NCBI GenBank assembly: GCA_964035015.1
Contig: CAXIUP010000107.1
Coordinates: 431,001-495,000, forward strand
Source: Corallium rubrum
Lineage: Eukaryota; Cnidaria; Anthozoa; Scleralcyonacea; Coralliidae
Reading direction: 5' to 3'
DNA length: 64,000 bases
The position numbers and the translations under genes were made by a program. Positions 55,467 to 64,000 of this stretch are shown here, piece by piece (within the stretch, counting starts at the first letter, position 1; every line of letters starts with the position of its first letter). The notes beneath the pieces were generated by a model that was not told the origin of the DNA, searched no databases, and was given only the letters and a program-made list of their open reading frames with translations.

Positions 55467-55779
55467 ATGGATGTAGAAACAGCAGAAGAAATACAAAAAC
55501 AAAATAACGAAAAAGAAGATATAGAACTAAGTGATGAAAATGAAGAAGAAGAAATAGTAAAAAAGAAGAAGAATTGATGAAAATAGTGAAGAAGAAAAAG
55601 ATGAATTCGAATATTCTGAAAAAGAAGAAGATTTTTCTTCTTCTTCTTCTTCTTCAAGTGACGATGAAAAACAAATATTAAAATCAATATTACTTTATAA
55701 TCAATTTTTAAAAAAGAAAAAAGAAAAAAAGGGAAAAGAGTTTTTACCACAAATTAAAAAAATTTTAAAACAAATATGA
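55467..55779 (+). pseudogene. Acidic Ser/Glu-rich protein, one frameshift
   Basis: ATG 55467 (MDVETAEEIQKQNNEKED). A frame change near 55565 leads to EEDFSSSSSSSSDDEK and a basic C-terminus ending at 55779. The Ser run followed by acids looks like a casein-kinase-2 target. The stop overlaps the next ATG as ATGA. Function unknown, possibly a non-core virion protein. Confidence 0.45.
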
Positions 55780-56019
55780 AAACTAAACATAGTTTATACA
55801 ACGAAAGTCTTAGAAAAAAAAAAAATTCTTTTATCAAAAAATATTTTAAATAAAAAAATTCCTATTTCGTGTTCACGTGAATATTTTTATGTACTTAAAA
55901 AAATAGCTAAGAATAAAATTCACACAGACGATCTTAAGATAATGTTATGTGAAGATCACTGTCTTGCTTCAATTTTTGAAAAAGCGTGTAAATTAATAGA
56001 AAAAACTAAAAAAAAATGA
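55776..56019 (+). pseudogene. Small basic helical protein, one frameshift
   Basis: ATG 55776 overlaps the preceding stop. The first frame ends within an A-run region near 55850. The alternative frame gives SCSREYFYVLKKIAKNKI and EKACKLIEKTKKK to 56019. The stop overlaps the next ATG as ATGA. No family was recognised. Confidence 0.4.
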
Positions 56020-56718
56020 ACAACAATGTGAATAAATTACAATTAATTGAAGTAAGTAAATTAAATGAGGTTTTAGATTATTTAAAATCAACACATGATA
56101 CTAATAAACTTCTTCAAGGAATAAAAAAAAAAGATGAATTTGAACTTGAAGAGAAAAAATGAAATGGAAAATTTTGTAAAAACGAAACAGAAAGAACGAA
56201 TTGGTGAAAGTATGGTGCAATTTTTGAAAAAACCGCAGTCAATTAAACGTAAACATGAGGCTGGAAATGAAGAAGAAGAAGAAGAAGTTGGTCAACCATC
56301 GAATGTTAAAAAAAAGAAAAAAGAAACTTTTACAACTAAACGTGAAGAACAATTAACCAATTTTTTTAAAAGAAAAGGAATAAAAGGTGAAAAAGGAAAT
56401 CTAAAATTGGAATATTTAAATATTAACAAAACAGATTTAATACATGATTTATCCCATAATTCAGTTAAAACGTCATCTTTTAATCTCACAGATAACAAAC
56501 ACACTGCAGCACTAAAACATTTAAAAAAGAAAAATATGCCTGCAAGTTATATTCGAAATGCTAAATTACGTCAAAAATATATAAAAATAAATAACCAATC
56601 AAGTACAGAAGACGACAGTGAAGAAGACAACAGACCATCAACTTCAAGAATTTCACCACTAGTACGACAAATTTCACCACTACTTGATCGTGATCAAATG
56701 CGGGGAAGAAAATCGTAA
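56016..56718 (+). pseudogene. Basic late-region protein, one frameshift
   Basis: ATG 56016 (MNNNVNKLQLIEVSKLNEVL) runs to a frame change at the A10 run near 56125. It continues as KTKQKERIGESMVQFLKKPQ, a Glu run, a Lys-rich stretch (VKKKKKETFTTKREEQLTNF) and an Arg-rich end (PLLDRDQMRGRKS). The strongly basic body, with a disordered acidic Ser segment before the end, could bind DNA in the particle. No family was recognised. Confidence 0.45.
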
Positions 56719-56723
56719 TCAAA

Positions 56724-57327
56724 ATGTGTGAGAATTTGTTTTTTGACACGTTTTCTTTACACAAACGAAATTAATAAAATAGCGTTCAATAACTATTTTC
56801 TGAAAAAAGTTTTTTTTGGGATCGTTTCCAGCTAATATTACACCCGAATTCAATAGGGGAAAACCCTCTTGTTGGATATGGAATACAGATGAAGTAGGAG
56901 AAGAAGGGCAACATTGGGTTGCTATTTGGTTAGACAATAATAATAAAATGTTTTTCTTTGATAGTTTTGCTAAATCGGTGAATTTTTATAAAAGACAATA
57001 TTGGGTAGATAATGTAAAAAGAAAAAACATTAAATTTATTTATACACAAAAAAAAACATTGCAACTTATACGTGTGGTTATTGGTCTTTGTTATATCTAT
57101 ATAATAAAAGTAGAAATGAAATTGAAAAAACAAAAAAATGGAAAATATTAAATATAAAATATAAACGTACACTAGATAATGATAATGATTTAAAAAAGAA
57201 AATGAAGGATAGATTTGGTAGTATTATTAATAGGATAATATTAAAAAAATGTAAAAAAATTTTAAAAAATGACCAACATTGTTGTAGCTTTTATAAAGCT
57301 TTTATTAAAAAACAAAAATTGTCTTAA
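56724..57327 (+). pseudogene. Adenovirus-type cysteine protease
   Basis: The catalytic His lies in EEGQHWVAIW (codon near 56912), the acidic partner in FFDSFAKSVNFY, and the catalytic Cys in TCGYW (codon 57073), which is in a different frame from the His. The N-terminal SFPANITP segment is again in a different frame from the upstream NNYFLKKVFF segment. Frame changes occur near T8 (56810) and the A9 run (57049). This family (peptidase C5) matures capsid proteins in adenoviruses and Polintons. The ATG at 56724 is uncertain. Confidence 0.8.
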
Positions 57328-57483
57328 TTTGTCTTTTTTATTTGAGGACATTTTCTTTTATTTTTCACCAAAAATCAAATCAGTATAACTGATGTGTTTT
57401 TGTCGGGTTTTTTTCTTTAAAAAAATTCATAGATTTTCATCGGGAAAATCGAAGATTAGCGTATTTTTATTCCAGAACACTTT

Positions 57484-57666
57484 CTACATTTTCTCTTTTT
57501 TTTTCTTAACGTATCCTCTTCCCGTCTGCCTCCATTTTGAGTTTTCAACAAAAATTCTTCCACCTTTTTGGTGTTTTCTTCTTCTTTTTTTTTTAATATT
57601 TCCGCCACCCAACAAGGCAGGAAGTAAAGAAAGTAAACCCAAAAAACCACCACGTTGATTAGTCAT
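57484..57666 (-). CDS. Small GG/basic protein, pX/pVI-like
   Basis: ATG 57666 (MTNQRGGFLGLLSLLPALLG). A QRGG start and a hydrophobic or amphipathic helix are followed by a long Lys/Arg-rich tail. This matches the general look of small membrane-active or core peptides cut by adenovirus-type proteases. It lies just downstream of the ATPase on the same strand. Two other proteins of this look are at 54018 and 63836. Confidence 0.5.
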   Translation of the reverse strand: MTNQRGGFLGLLSLLPALLGGGNIKKKRRRKHQKGGRIFVENSKWRQTGRGYVKKKKEKM

Positions 57667-57761
57667 TTTTTTCATAAAAAAATTTATTTTTTTTATTAAC
57701 AAATATGTTCATCTATTGAACAAACTACCCATTCTAAAAAAAACAACATTTTTTCATTTAT

Positions 57762-58448
57762 TTATACATCATAGATTATTGTGTTTTCACCGGGAAAAAT
57801 ATTAGTTCGAAGACGAGCGTTATCGTAACTATTTGTACAATTATCAAATAATAAATAACCGTGCGGATTTTTATTAATATCATTTAAAACATTATCAAAT
57901 ACACTTCTTCTTATTTTTCTATTATCAGAAATAGTATGCATATTTCGTACATCTGAAATATTTTTAAACATTAGATGATATTGACTGTTGATACGTGAAT
58001 TTCGTAATTTTCCATTTCCGTACATTAAATTTTGACATACAAAAATAACACTCATATTTCTATGATGAGCATCACGGCATGCAAAATTATTTAAATTCTC
58101 CAAATTTTCTTTTGAAGCTGTGGCAACAGTCATAAGATCATCTAAAACAACTAAAGTGTTATCGTTTAAATTCGTTTGCAAATCATTAGCCGTTGGAATT
58201 CCCTTACTACAATTGATAAATTCAATATTTATTTTTTTCTCTTTAATAATTTTTTCCATCTCTCCATATATTGGTTGTTGTGTAGTATACAGATAAATAA
58301 TTTTATTGATTTGAGGTACAATCATCACTTCGATAAATTGTAACAATTTATATAGCCAAAAAGTTTTTCCACATTGACTTGGCCCACATAACGTTAACAT
58401 AAACGGGTGTTGAAATGGTATTACAGCGCTGTTTATTTTACTCACCAT
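57762..58448 (-). CDS. FtsK/HerA-type genome-packaging ATPase (228 aa)
   Basis: ATG 58448, intact. Walker A is GPSQCGKT (residues 22-29) and Walker B is VVLDDLM (about 100-106), followed by the FACRDAHHRNMSVIFVCQN segment carrying a sensor-like Gln. These are the A32-like packaging ATPase motifs of Polintons. The enzyme pumps genomic DNA into the capsid. Its start overlaps the end of the polymerase gene by 11 bases. No disabling change. Confidence 0.9.
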   Translation of the reverse strand: MVSKINSAVIPFQHPFMLTLCGPSQCGKTFWLYKLLQFIEVMIVPQINKIIYLYTTQQPIYGEMEKIIKEKKINIEFINCSKGIPTANDLQTNLNDNTLVVLDDLMTVATASKENLENLNNFACRDAHHRNMSVIFVCQNLMYGNGKLRNSRINSQYHLMFKNISDVRNMHTISDNRKIRRSVFDNVLNDINKNPHGYLLFDNCTNSYDNARLRTNIFPGENTIIYDV

Positions 58449-61400
58449 CTAAAAAACCATACGGAATAGTATAGAAATTATCTTTAACAATACGTTTATT
58501 AAAAGTAAAATTAAATGTTCTAGTTTCATTTTCTATAAAAATATGATTAAGTTTATCTCTAGTTATTTTTCTCTCATATTCAATTTTAATTTTCTGTTCA
58601 TTTTTTTCAACACATGTAACCAACGATTTAAAGTTTAACTTTTCTTTTACTTTTTCATTAGTTAAAGTAAAACCCTTAATATGTACAACTTCATTGACTT
58701 TTTCTTCTTCACCTTCTTCAACTTTTTTCTTTAAATTAGTACGATATGAATAAGATTTTGGACCGGTAGAACAAAATTGAGTAATCCATTCCCCCTCCTT
58801 CAATTCATTTGTTAATTCACCTAAATAATTTCCCGTTTCAACTTCAAAATCATCATTTTGTTTTTTTAAAAAAATAACAGAATCGGTGTCGTAATATAAA
58901 GCACGATCTCCTAAACTATCAATTAAATCGAATAATTTCAAACGTGCAAATGCTGTAACAAAACAAGCAATGATAACATTTCCGGTTTTCAAAGGTGTAG
59001 TTATTTCGTCTTTTTTCACATAAGTAACACGAAGTAATTCGTCGTTAACAAAATCACTAGAAGTTAATTTTATATTTGGATCGTTAGCTAAATTTAGCAA
59101 TTCATCATATTCGCTTAAAAAATTAACTTTTGTATTATTTTCATTTTGCGCAAACTTTCCCCAAAGTGAATTTAATATATTTTTAGCAGTAGTACGTAGT
59201 CCGGGGTTGTATTCAATTTTCTCTTTATCCAATAGAATACCTTCGTTTTTATAATAATTTTCAATATATTTATCTACTTCACTATCAATTAAGTTTTCAT
59301 TTTCATCATAACATTCTGCCGGAAATCCCGATGCTTCCTGTTTGATTTTCAAAAAACAATTCACATATTCTTGAAAAATTCTTTCTTGTCGAGAAAAATG
59401 ATAAATTTCATATAATTTCAAAACTCGATAACCCTTTTCAATAGCTTTATTTATTTCAACACTCGTCCACGTTCCTAATATACTACGTTCATTTTCATTA
59501 TGATTACAACGTGTTAATTGTGTAGTAACTGCACATGTGTAGCATAAAGGGAATAACAATTGACCCTCTATATGAACAGGTAAAACAGGAAAATATAAAT
59601 CACGTGGTGGTAAAATACAGCATTTCACCAAGCCGAATACCTTAGATAGTTCTACTATGTCACATTCATCTTTAATATATATTGTAGGATGTCCGACTGG
59701 AAATTTTTCCCTTTTTTGAACGTAAGGGTATAAAGAAGTAAAATCGACATAGAAAATTTTTTCATCTTCTTCAGCATTTTTAAATAAACATACAGGTGAA
59801 GTTCTCCCACCATAGAGAGCGTCTCTCGCTTCCAAAGGCGTATACGGATAGAAGTATTTTTTTTTCTCATGTAAAACACTTTTAGTGATATTATTTTCTT
59901 TTAAAAATTCACACTCCCATTTTTCTATAACTGTATACCCTGCTTTTCTCAATTCATAAGTAAATTTTTTTGTAGAAGAATAAAGGTTACAAAATTTTTC
60001 ATTATTTATTTTATTAATTTCATAAGGGTGAAAACAAGAAGGGCAACCATGGAAGAAACACCCGTGGAATTGGTAGATAACACCATTATAAAAACCATCA
60101 ACATAACGATTTAAAACCATTTTTTCACCATTTTTTGAACATTTATATTCCAATCCCCCACCTACTTCTTCGTTTATTTTTTCCAACCAAATTAATGCAA
60201 TTACACTTTGATTAACTTTTCCCCTATATCCTTCCGCAGGAATAATGCCTATGCAACTTTTTCTTAAAAAATTTAAACGAAAAATTTTCAATGCGAGACT
60301 TGCAATGGTAATACAAGATGTATCGTAAAAAGGAGATACACCCCCTGTTTCTTTTATCAAAGAAGAAAACTTAATACAACCCTTTCTCAAAATGTCAACA
60401 TCTGAACCACAATAATACATTTCCTCTTCAAATATATATTGTTTTCCTTTTTTTTCCAAATACCATTTTTCAAATTCAATTTTCTTTTTTTTTCTCCATA
60501 TTTTCCAAATCAAAATATTTACCATCGACAATTTCACCCACGTAGTTCAAATCATAAAAAAAATACGGATGAAATCCTTTACATAAATTTTTCAAACCCA
60601 TTGTTTCGGGTATCTTCGCTAATGACATGTGCAAAAACGAAAAACTATCAAAAAAAATAATGTTTTCATTAGCAATTTTCATCATCATTACTTTGTTACC
60701 GTGCATTATTGTCTCAGGATAAATTTTTTTTTGTTCCAAAAGATATTTAAAAATAAAACTTGTATCGAAACGCCCGCCGTTATGCGCAAGCCAAACAGAA
60801 TTTTCATTCGATAATATAAATTCACACAATTCGTTTACTACATTATCTCCTTTAAAAACAAATTCACGCACATCGCAACATTCAAAAACCTCTTGCTCTT
60901 CAAATGAATAATTCTTATTTTTTCTAAAATCAGTGTTTTCACATTTTTTACACACTTTTTGAACGACACAGTAAAAAGGGATCATTAAATTGTTTTCATC
61001 AACACGTGTTTCGAAGTCAAAAAAAAAATAAAAATTATCGTATTCATTTTCTTTTTTTTGGATAAATGGTAACGGTGTTATATAACAATAATGGGGTTTC
61101 TTTTTATAATCCGAACAATGAAAACAATACTTTTTTTCACAATCATGTTTTTTTACCTTAGATTTTTTGAAAAAAATAAAACGAGGAACAATTTTATTAC
61201 AATTCTTACAAAAGAAATAATATTGACAAGGAGTAAGTTTACCATGATTAGACTGAATTGGTTTAAAAATTCTATTTCTTAAATGATTACGAAAACATTC
61301 TTCATTAAAAAATAAAATGTTGCAATTATCACATTCAATTTTAATATTTCTCAAACATTCCGCTTGTCGAAAACATCTTTGACAGGTTAAATAATTATTA

Positions 61401-62500
61401 CAAATATGATTATCTTTACGTTCAAAATGACGAAAATAACTCATACATTTAACGCAAAATGAGTACGGATTAAGTTTAGCAAATTTACACATATTTAAAA
61501 CAACATCGTAATGATTATTATTTAACCATAAACAAACTACTTTATCAGTTAATTTTATTAAATTACCATCTTCATCCGTACGAGAATCATAGATGATACA
61601 GTCATCATATTTATCAGAGTATACTACCAAATCAACACCCTGTGCTTTAAGAAAATTCTCATAAACATCGCGAAAATTTTTTGTTTTCACCGCACCTTCT
61701 GGAATTCCGGACTGACGATAAACACTACGAATTTCCTCGATATTATATAACTCGTCAACGGGTTTATGAGGTGTTCTCTCCATTATTACATATTTCCTAT
61801 CTTTTTTTAAATATGATAAACTAACTAATAAACTAACTACAAAACAACAGTTTTCTACAAGACGATTTAAAACATCACATATTACATAGAAAACACCGTT
61901 ACAAAATTTCCTTCCGTATTTTTCAACATATTTATTTACACCACCCTCATCATCATTAACATTACCAATATGTCTATAAATATGTTTCTTTCTAAGGTTT
62001 TTATTTTTTTTCTTGTTTTTACTTATCCCATGAGGAAACGTTTGTATAACTACATTTGTTTCCCATCCGTTTGCTACTAAAGATCTGTTACTCTGCATCA
62101 TTCTTTCAAAAATATTTAACATGTAATTAACATTAAATTGATTAAGCGGTAATACAGCAGTCGAAAAATATGTTTTGGGAGCGTGACTAAAAATAAATCT
62201 AACGTAATCATTTTCAGAATTCGTTGAAGCTTTAGCTACGTTAAGCAAATAAGTAAATACAATACGTAAAGATTGAATAAACGTAATAAAATTTACACTT
62301 GACTTTCTTGAAATAGAAATATTCACAGTTTTCTGCTTTAACTTAAATCTATCATTATACGACTCATCAATTGTCTCCGTTTGAAATTCATTCTCTACGT
62401 TATTCTTATTTCCTTTTTTTTCCCTTTTTTCAAGTAAACTCAAGAGTTCACTTACTTCATCCTCATTCATTTTTTTCGGTTCCTCGTCTTTCCATGACAT
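58438..62500 (-). pseudogene. Protein-primed family B DNA polymerase, one frameshift
   Basis: ATG 62500 (MSWKDEEPKK) is preferred over an upstream GTG. The N-terminal about 430 residues are lineage-specific with a CxxC-rich zinc region (CQRCFRQAEC; CFHCSDYKKK). The exonuclease follows: FFFDFETRVDE (Exo I), WLAHNGGRFDTSF (Exo II) and YCGSDVDILRKG (Exo III, next frame). The polymerase has FYVDFTSLYPYV (motif A), TTAKNILNSLWGKF (motif B) and ALYYDTDSVIFL (motif C). The frame changes once at the A run near 60488, between Exo II and Exo III. All catalytic residues are kept. At about 1350 residues it is long, as usual for Polintons. Confidence 0.9.
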
Positions 62501-62687
62501 TTTTGGATTTTTTTCTAAAAAAACAATTAAAGAATCTTTTATTTTTTTTTTCTCCTTCTTCTTTTTCTTTTTCTCCTTCTTCCAAACCATCAACACGGTC
62601 AATAGTGATGTTATCCGAATTTCGAATATTAACACAAGAAAATCGTATTGTAAAAAAAGGTTTATCTTTTCCACAAAAATTTCCCAT
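62463..62687 (-). CDS. Possible small N-myristoylated-type protein (75 aa)
   Basis: ATG 62687 (MGNFCGKDKPFFTIRFSCVN) with Gly2, Cys5 and a Lys/Glu-rich tail. The start would suit myristoylation. It overlaps the polymerase start by 38 bases in another frame. It is short, so it may be chance. Confidence 0.3.
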   Translation of the reverse strand: MGNFCGKDKPFFTIRFSCVNIRNSDNITIDRVDGLEEGEKEKEEGEKKNKRFFNCFFRKKSKNVMERRGTEKNE

Positions 62688-62841
62688 TTTTTTTATTTTA
62701 AGAAAACAATAAAAAAATACTAAAAAAAAAAAGAAAAAAAAAAGAAAAAACATAAAAAAAGAACTAAAGAAAAACTAAAAAAAAAAAGAATAAAAACCCC
62801 CAAATAAAACCATAGTAAAAAAAAAATTCATTTAGTTTACA

Positions 62842-63105
62842 ATGGGGGAACAAGTAACAATTCATATAGAAGTCTATTTAAAAAAAAAAGAAAATTCAGA
62901 CGCTTACATTGGGTATGAAATTGAAGACAACAATGATTTGATTTTATTCTCCCCTTTTATTCTGTATGATTGTCTACAAGAATTTAAAGAAGATGGAGAA
63001 AATATTTTATTTATTTCGAGTTTTGAATTAACTGAAAGATTTAAAATAATGCAAAAAAAAATTTATGAAATTTCCTCAGACATTCAATATAAAATAACTG
63101 TCTAA
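62842..63105 (+). CDS. Unrecognised Polinton protein (87 aa)
   Basis: ATG 62842, intact. Strand-rich start (MGEQVTIHIEVYLKKKENSD), then acidic and helical. It follows the divergent polymerase gene and precedes the SET gene on the same strand. No family was recognised. Confidence 0.5.
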   Translation: MGEQVTIHIEVYLKKKENSDAYIGYEIEDNNDLILFSPFILYDCLQEFKEDGENILFISSFELTERFKIMQKKIYEISSDIQYKITV

Positions 63106-63180
63106 TAAATTTTATTAAAAAAAACGAAAAATTGAAACAATACATTGGAATAAAAACAATATATTAACAAATAAAAAAAA

Positions 63181-63798
63181 ATGGCTAAAATAAAAATTCC
63201 AAGAAAAACAGGTAGAAAAACAGGGAAAAAAACATCTTCGAAAAGTTTACTTACTACTTATGGAGGGAGAAAAATGGCAACAAAATCACAAACTATTCGT
63301 AACGTTCTTCAATGTAAAAGTAATACTCTAAAAAAGAAAAGATGCCGTAAGAGAACAGCACATACGCGTAAATGCTGGATACATTTAGCCAAAGAAGACA
63401 ACTTACGTATTAAGAAATCAAATGTTCCAAATGGCGGTAAAGGATTATTCAGTTGGAAAAAACCCTTTAGCCGATTTAAAAATATCGCTGTGTATACAGG
63501 AAGAAAAACAACACAATTAAGGTTAGATCGCAGGTATGGTCCAACTACAATCGCACAATACAGTTTGTGCGATGGCCCATGGCATTGCATCGATGCTAAT
63601 ATATCAACTCATGGTCCCGCCCACTTTGCAAATGACGCAAGAGGATCGCGTTTAAAAAATAATTCTTGTTTTAGAGGAACAATAAAAAACAGTAAACATT
63701 TTAAATTACAAACTACAAAACGTATAAAACCCCATCAAGAAATCTTAGCTGATTATGGAGCTAATTACTGGCCAACAGGATACTTCAAAAGAGTTTAA
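63181..63798 (+). CDS. SET-domain protein (putative lysine methyltransferase, 205 aa)
   Basis: ATG 63181, intact. Residues 1-40 are very basic. Cys45, Cys55, Cys65 and His68 form a probable zinc site. The SET domain follows, with GKGLFSW (87-92), HFANDA (148-153) with NNSC (160-163), and a closing EILADYGANYW (187-197) that carries the active-site Tyr. The Asn-Asp and Tyr motifs fit compact SET enzymes of large DNA viruses and protists. A likely role is methylation of host histones or of element proteins. It is one of the few undamaged genes in the element. Confidence 0.8.
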   Translation: MAKIKIPRKTGRKTGKKTSSKSLLTTYGGRKMATKSQTIRNVLQCKSNTLKKKRCRKRTAHTRKCWIHLAKEDNLRIKKSNVPNGGKGLFSWKKPFSRFKNIAVYTGRKTTQLRLDRRYGPTTIAQYSLCDGPWHCIDANISTHGPAHFANDARGSRLKNNSCFRGTIKNSKHFKLQTTKRIKPHQEILADYGANYWPTGYFKRV

Positions 63799-63835
63799 AA
63801 AACAATCTTAAATTTTAAAAAAAAATATTTAAAAA

Positions 63836-64000
63836 ATGGGAAATAAAAGACGTCAAAGAGGTGGTGTTTTTAAAGGAAAAAAAAGACAAAGAGGAGGAGT
63901 TTTGTCAAAAAATGTTACTAAGAAAATATTAAAAGAATTTCAAAATGCTAAAAAATATGCTGTAACATTAGGAAAAACAGGAGTTAGAAAAATAAAGAAT
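63836..64000 (+). CDS. Small basic RQRGG-repeat protein, cut by the window edge
   Basis: ATG 63836 (MGNKRRQRGGVFKGKKRQRG). Two RQRGGV units precede a Lys-rich helical stretch that runs off the window. The same basic/GG style as the proteins at 54018 and 57484 suggests a core or protease-processed virion peptide. Confidence 0.55.
   Translation, partial: MGNKRRQRGGVFKGKKRQRGGVLSKNVTKKILKEFQNAKKYAVTLGKTGVRKIKN

Larger units (their letters stand above)
36019..64000. mobile_element. Polinton/adintovirus-like provirus, right end outside window
   Basis: From about 36 kb the DNA becomes strongly AT-rich with dense A and T runs. It encodes integrase, penton-like protein, double jelly-roll capsid protein, adenovirus-type protease, packaging ATPase and protein-primed DNA polymerase B, the defining Polinton set. 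Accessory genes fill 36.7-50 kb and 62.8-64 kb. The left boundary is taken from the end of LINE homology. I could not find the terminal inverted repeat because the other end is not in the window. Stops, frameshifts and two later insertions indicate an endogenous, decaying copy. Confidence 0.85.

Noticed and set aside
51353..62500. Integrated adenovirus
   Set aside because: The adenovirus-type protease and small basic proteins suggested it, but the rve integrase, penton/capsid types and polymerase layout are those of Polintons.

Overview
The window looks like nuclear DNA of an invertebrate animal, with a sponge or cnidarian as the best guess. Spliceable introns, a tRNA-derived SINE, jockey/CR1-type LINEs, a Helitron with an endonuclease tail, a Penelope-like element, piggyBac, Mutator-like and hAT-type repeats and a Polinton-class element all occur together. 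No clear single-copy host gene is visible. Almost everything that can be named is mobile or of mobile origin, and much of it is nested.

Region 1 to 20.8 kb is a mosaic of DNA transposons and decayed coding fragments. The best preserved gene is a piggyBac-type transposase in four exons (12163 to 8807, minus strand) whose exon phases join perfectly into 585 codons. That piggyBac element appears to sit inside an older Mutator-like transposase gene, whose parts lie at 8118-8414 and 12421-14022. The piggyBac intron and the Mutator-like gene each carry a further small terminal-inverted-repeat element.

Region 20.8 to 35.9 kb is a LINE split in two inside its reverse transcriptase (20853-23043 and 35697-35915) by an insertion of about 12.65 kb. 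The insertion is a decayed Helitron read on the minus strand. Its order is a leader ending in a 2A-like peptide, an OTU protease, Lys/Arg-rich repeats, a DUF6570-like region, the Rep nuclease, a PIF1 helicase and an AP-type endonuclease. A separate RPA-like gene lies on the plus strand.

Region 36 kb to the window end is one very AT-rich Polinton/adintovirus-like element, open at the right edge. Its core holds an rve integrase, penton-like and double jelly-roll capsid proteins, an adenovirus-type protease, an FtsK/HerA-type packaging ATPase, a protein-primed family B DNA polymerase and small basic glycine-rich proteins. A left-hand accessory half (36.7-50 kb) holds mostly unrecognised genes: a duplicated gene pair, a Cys-rich protein and a Fic-domain gene. 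A SET-domain protein lies at the right. CC(A/T)6GG palindromes recur in its intergenic and divergent promoter regions. Several genes carry frameshifts at long A or T runs or in-frame stops, and two have been hit by later insertions (a Penelope-like element in the Fic gene, a composite repeat element at 41.4-42.7 kb). The copy is therefore a resident, probably inactive provirus, although some of the homopolymer shifts could be assembly errors.
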